DNA from: Cercophora sp. LCS_1
Lineage: Eukaryota > Ascomycota > Sordariomycetes > Sordariales > Lasiosphaeriaceae
Length of the DNA stretch: 64,000 nt
Reading direction: 5' to 3'
Assembly (NCBI GenBank): GCA_036250225.1
Contig: JAPZLL010000011.1
Location: 248,001-312,000, forward strand
The first letter of the stretch is position 1; the number at the start of each line of letters is the position of its first letter. The notes beneath the pieces were generated by a model. That model was not told the DNA's origin. It saw nothing but the letters and a program-made list of their open reading frames with translations, and made no database searches. Made by a program: the position numbers and the translations under genes. Positions 61,563-64,000 of this stretch are shown one piece after another.

Positions 61563-64000
61563 TTACAATCTGAGCCACGGGTCCGACATAATACCGCCTT
61601 CCAATTGTTTTTCATCCATGGTATTCAAGACCCCACACGAATCGTTGGCATCCAACATGTACTGGAAGGCCGTGGCTCGCTTCGGGACCAGTAAAGACAC
61701 ACCGCTCGGTGACCCACGGGCAGCGGGTGATCCGTTTAAGTGGTATACAGAGTCTCCGTCGCCCCATGGTTCGTAAGCCGACTCCCGGTGTTGTACCCCT
61801 GCACGAGGCGGTTCGTCATCGAGATCGTCATGGTCAAACCATCTCGGGAAGAGCGGAGACCCTGCTTCGTCGACGTCGTCTGGATTCTCCAGCTGTCTTT
61901 CAACGGTGTGGGGCTCGGTCGCCGCAGCCTGTCTCAAGATCTCGACCACGTCCCCATGGCCACCGGCCTCGGCTGCCTCAACAGCCGTACCTCGACCGCT
62001 CCCGCGAACGCCCAGCTGTGGATCAGCACCTCGACCGAGCAACAACTTCACAATTTGCTTGTAACCCCTTGCGGCCGCAATCCGCAACGCCGTGCCGTGC
62101 CCCTTGCTCCCTTTTTTGTCGCTGTTCCCATCGAGATCGACCACCGCGCCCCCTTCCAGTAGGACATGCACGACAGACTCGTGACCTCCTGCCACTGCTG
62201 TTTGGAGCGGGGTGCCAAAGTCACTGCAGCGCGAGTTGACATTGATGTTCTCGCATGAAAGAATCTGCTCGACAACCCGAGCGAGGCCGACGTAACTTGC
62301 CAGTGCGACATCAGTCCAAGTCCACCAACAGAGAAAGGTGCCCCGAGAAAAATGCTGGGGTGCCCAGACATGCGCGGCTACAGGCCTGCAGAGGGTAAGA
62401 GCATTATTGCTGAGGGAGAGCTCGGGGCTGTTCTTCGATCTAGTCGTCGGGTCGCTTACGAGGTAGTGAGTTGGCCAGTAAGCAGCAGCATAGGCAAGGA
62501 AGGGCTGCTCGCTTTGAAGGCATCGGTACTTTTCCGGGTCGAGATAGACATGAGAGTTGGCCGAGGTATGTTCGGCAAGGAGACCAAGGTAATGCATGCA
62601 GGAGCGGGACATGGTGCTGTGAGCTTGGGCGAGCGAGAGGCAACCTTTCCATCCTTCATCCTTGCGATTCCGGCTCGGGTCGAGGAGAAAGTCACGGGCT
62701 GTTTGATGGATGAGGGATAGATGACCGTCACTGACTGTGACGAACGTGCCGCAGAGGTTCTGCACGACACCTTTGAATGCATCCCTCGGCCAGGGGTCCA
62801 AGTCGTCGATGGATGCCGGCATGTTGTCAGCAAGGGCCAGCGTCAGGGCGATGTTGGCTTCATCAAGCGTCAGGGGTTGCCGGGCTGCAACAACAATCTC
62901 CAGAAGCGTTTGGGTCTGGTGGCGATCAGTGCTGCTGCCGAGGATTTGTTCATAAGCATCTGAGACCGCCGAGGGGAGCTTGGCGAGGAAGGTCTCAAGA
63001 TCCCGTGGTCTGCAAAATCGGCTGGGAGTCTTTCGAATGATGTCGAGTGTCAGATGGAGCCAAAGGTATGTCCGTTGCTTCATGCTCTTGAGTTTGTCCG
63101 AGATGCGGCTCCTGTCCCGCTCAGTGAAACCGGCCATGATGCTGGACAACTTGTCGTCGATGACAAGGTTGATCTCGTCGCCAATCTCTCGCGACAACCC
63201 ATCGCCGTCAACGTGAAACAAAGCCCCAACACTCGACAGCTTGCGGAGGGCCACCTGAATTCCATCATGGGGGCGGCTGGTGATAAGAAACTTGAGCTTT
63301 CCTGCCTGGGCGTTGGCCGTTTTGTTCCGATAGAAACCCCGAATCTGCTCCATCAGCATCTCTCGGTCTTCTTCGTCACATTCGTCCAACGCATCCAACA
63401 CGCAAACAGCCTCAGGGGCGTCGCTAGACCCAACATAATGTACCAAAGCCCCCCACAGCTCACTAAAGTTCGTCGCCAACGCAACTCCGTGGCTCCGGTG
63501 CCTGCGCAGCGCATCATCCATCGATCCTCTCGTCCCAGCATTCTGCGTCAACAATTGATGCACCAACGCTGCTAGCGCACTCGAAGCCTTCATTCTCCTC
63601 CCGTCTCCTTTCTTGAAGAAGAAGTGCGCCACCGCCGTCGTCGTCACTCTGGTCGCCAACCGTCCCTCGTCCACCAACGCCCTCGCCAGAACCGATTTCC
63701 CACATCCCGGCCCGGCCGTCACCCACAACACACCCTGCTCGCCATCTCTCCATTGGCGGAAATCTTTGTCCCTGAAAAACCACTCACACGTTCCTTCGAC
63801 TCGTCTCGGATTCCCCAGGTTCTTGAACCCTTCGTAGTCACCCGCCAGGTCATGGAGCAAGTTCCGCTCCAACTGATCCTCATAGTTCCTCTGCACCATG
63901 CTCTTGCTCTCCTCCAGCGCCTCCTTAATACCATTTAGGATCTCCTTTGACTCTAGCATCGCCTTGAAAGCATCCTCTGCCCTGTCCTGGATCTGCCTCT
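61563..64000 (-). CDS. NACHT-ankyrin NLR-like protein, 5' end outside window
   Basis: Incomplete at the right edge: the frame is still open at 64000 (QDRAEDAFKAM precedes the first in-window ATG at 63959). At least 812 residues lie inside. The NACHT domain has Walker A GPGCGKS (about 83-89 after that Met), Walker B VCVLDALDECD and an ITSRP sensor region. A helical winged part and a Trp/Leu-rich region follow, then two to three ankyrin repeats (GTPLQTAVAGGHESVVHVLLEGGA and GTALRIAAARGYKQIVKLLLGRGAD) and an acidic tail. Fungal NLRs of this type act in self/non-self recognition and programmed cell death; the effector domain would lie in the missing N-terminus. Confidence 0.88.
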   Translation of the reverse strand, partial: RQIQDRAEDAFKAMLESKEILNGIKEALEESKSMVQRNYEDQLERNLLHDLAGDYEGFKNLGNPRRVEGTCEWFFRDKDFRQWRDGEQGVLWVTAGPGCGKSVLARALVDEGRLATRVTTTAVAHFFFKKGDGRRMKASSALAALVHQLLTQNAGTRGSMDDALRRHRSHGVALATNFSELWGALVHYVGSSDAPEAVCVLDALDECDEEDREMLMEQIRGFYRNKTANAQAGKLKFLITSRPHDGIQVALRKLSSVGALFHVDGDGLSREIGDEINLVIDDKLSSIMAGFTERDRSRISDKLKSMKQRTYLWLHLTLDIIRKTPSRFCRPRDLETFLAKLPSAVSDAYEQILGSSTDRHQTQTLLEIVVAARQPLTLDEANIALTLALADNMPASIDDLDPWPRDAFKGVVQNLCGTFVTVSDGHLSLIHQTARDFLLDPSRNRKDEGWKGCLSLAQAHSTMSRSCMHYLGLLAEHTSANSHVYLDPEKYRCLQSEQPFLAYAAAYWPTHYLVSDPTTRSKNSPELSLSNNALTLCRPVAAHVWAPQHFSRGTFLCWWTWTDVALASYVGLARVVEQILSCENINVNSRCSDFGTPLQTAVAGGHESVVHVLLEGGAVVDLDGNSDKKGSKGHGTALRIAAARGYKQIVKLLLGRGADPQLGVRGSGRGTAVEAAEAGGHGDVVEILRQAAATEPHTVERQLENPDDVDEAGSPLFPRWFDHDDLDDEPPRAGVQHRESAYEPWGDGDSVYHLNGSPAARGSPSGVSLLVPKRATAFQYMLDANDSCGVLNTMDEKQLEGGIMSDPWLRL

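Overview
The window is nuclear DNA of a filamentous ascomycete, most likely a Sordariomycete (Pezizomycotina). It is GC-rich, genes lie on both strands, and introns are mostly 49-110 nt with GT-AG ends and CTAAC/CTGAC-type branch points. The proteome is typical: RACK1/CPC-2, GCN1, TAF8, a secreted GH43 hydrolase, an AzgA purine transporter, LaeA/UMTA-like methyltransferase, a NACHT-ankyrin NLR-like protein and small secreted cysteine proteins. I cannot name the species. Exon coordinates come from reading splice signals and phase by eye.

1-18.1 kb is conserved housekeeping DNA: TAF8 (+), cpc-2 (+) with a U24-like C/D snoRNA in its fourth intron, gcn1 (-, about 2,700 aa) tail to tail with cpc-2, and a DEAH helicase (+). 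cpc-2 and gcn1 both act on the translational response to amino-acid starvation.

18.6-29.7 kb is mixed: a secreted GH43 enzyme, an intergenic stretch with coding relics, a decayed tandem-repeat protein gene, a PAQR membrane protein, an uncharacterised multi-pass membrane protein, an amidoligase-family protein and a DUF1993 protein. 29.8-33.2 kb is one long Gln/Pro-rich prion-like protein. 34.1-35.9 kb is a type-B carboxylesterase gene broken by two lesions.

37.6-41.7 kb is the most unusual part: four head-to-tail paralogues for small secreted Cys-rich proteins. Each has two exons joined by a phase-2 intron, and each exon carries one copy of a duplicated Cys motif. I infer a beta/gamma-crystallin-like or similar two-motif fold. 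A tRNA-Pro(CGG) with an intron follows at 42.5 kb.

43.3-64 kb is accessory DNA: a secreted amidohydrolase, an F-box relic, a five-exon gene of unknown function, an unusual metzincin protease with an H-type-lectin-like region, a retroelement-like relic with palindromic repeats, an AzgA-type purine transporter, a disordered protein with a degenerate methyltransferase domain, a secreted beta-lactamase-fold hydrolase, a small secreted protein, a UMTA/LaeA-like methyltransferase with a one-base frameshift, and an NLR-like NACHT-ankyrin gene running off the right edge. No secondary-metabolite backbone enzyme, CRISPR array, rRNA or intact transposon was seen.
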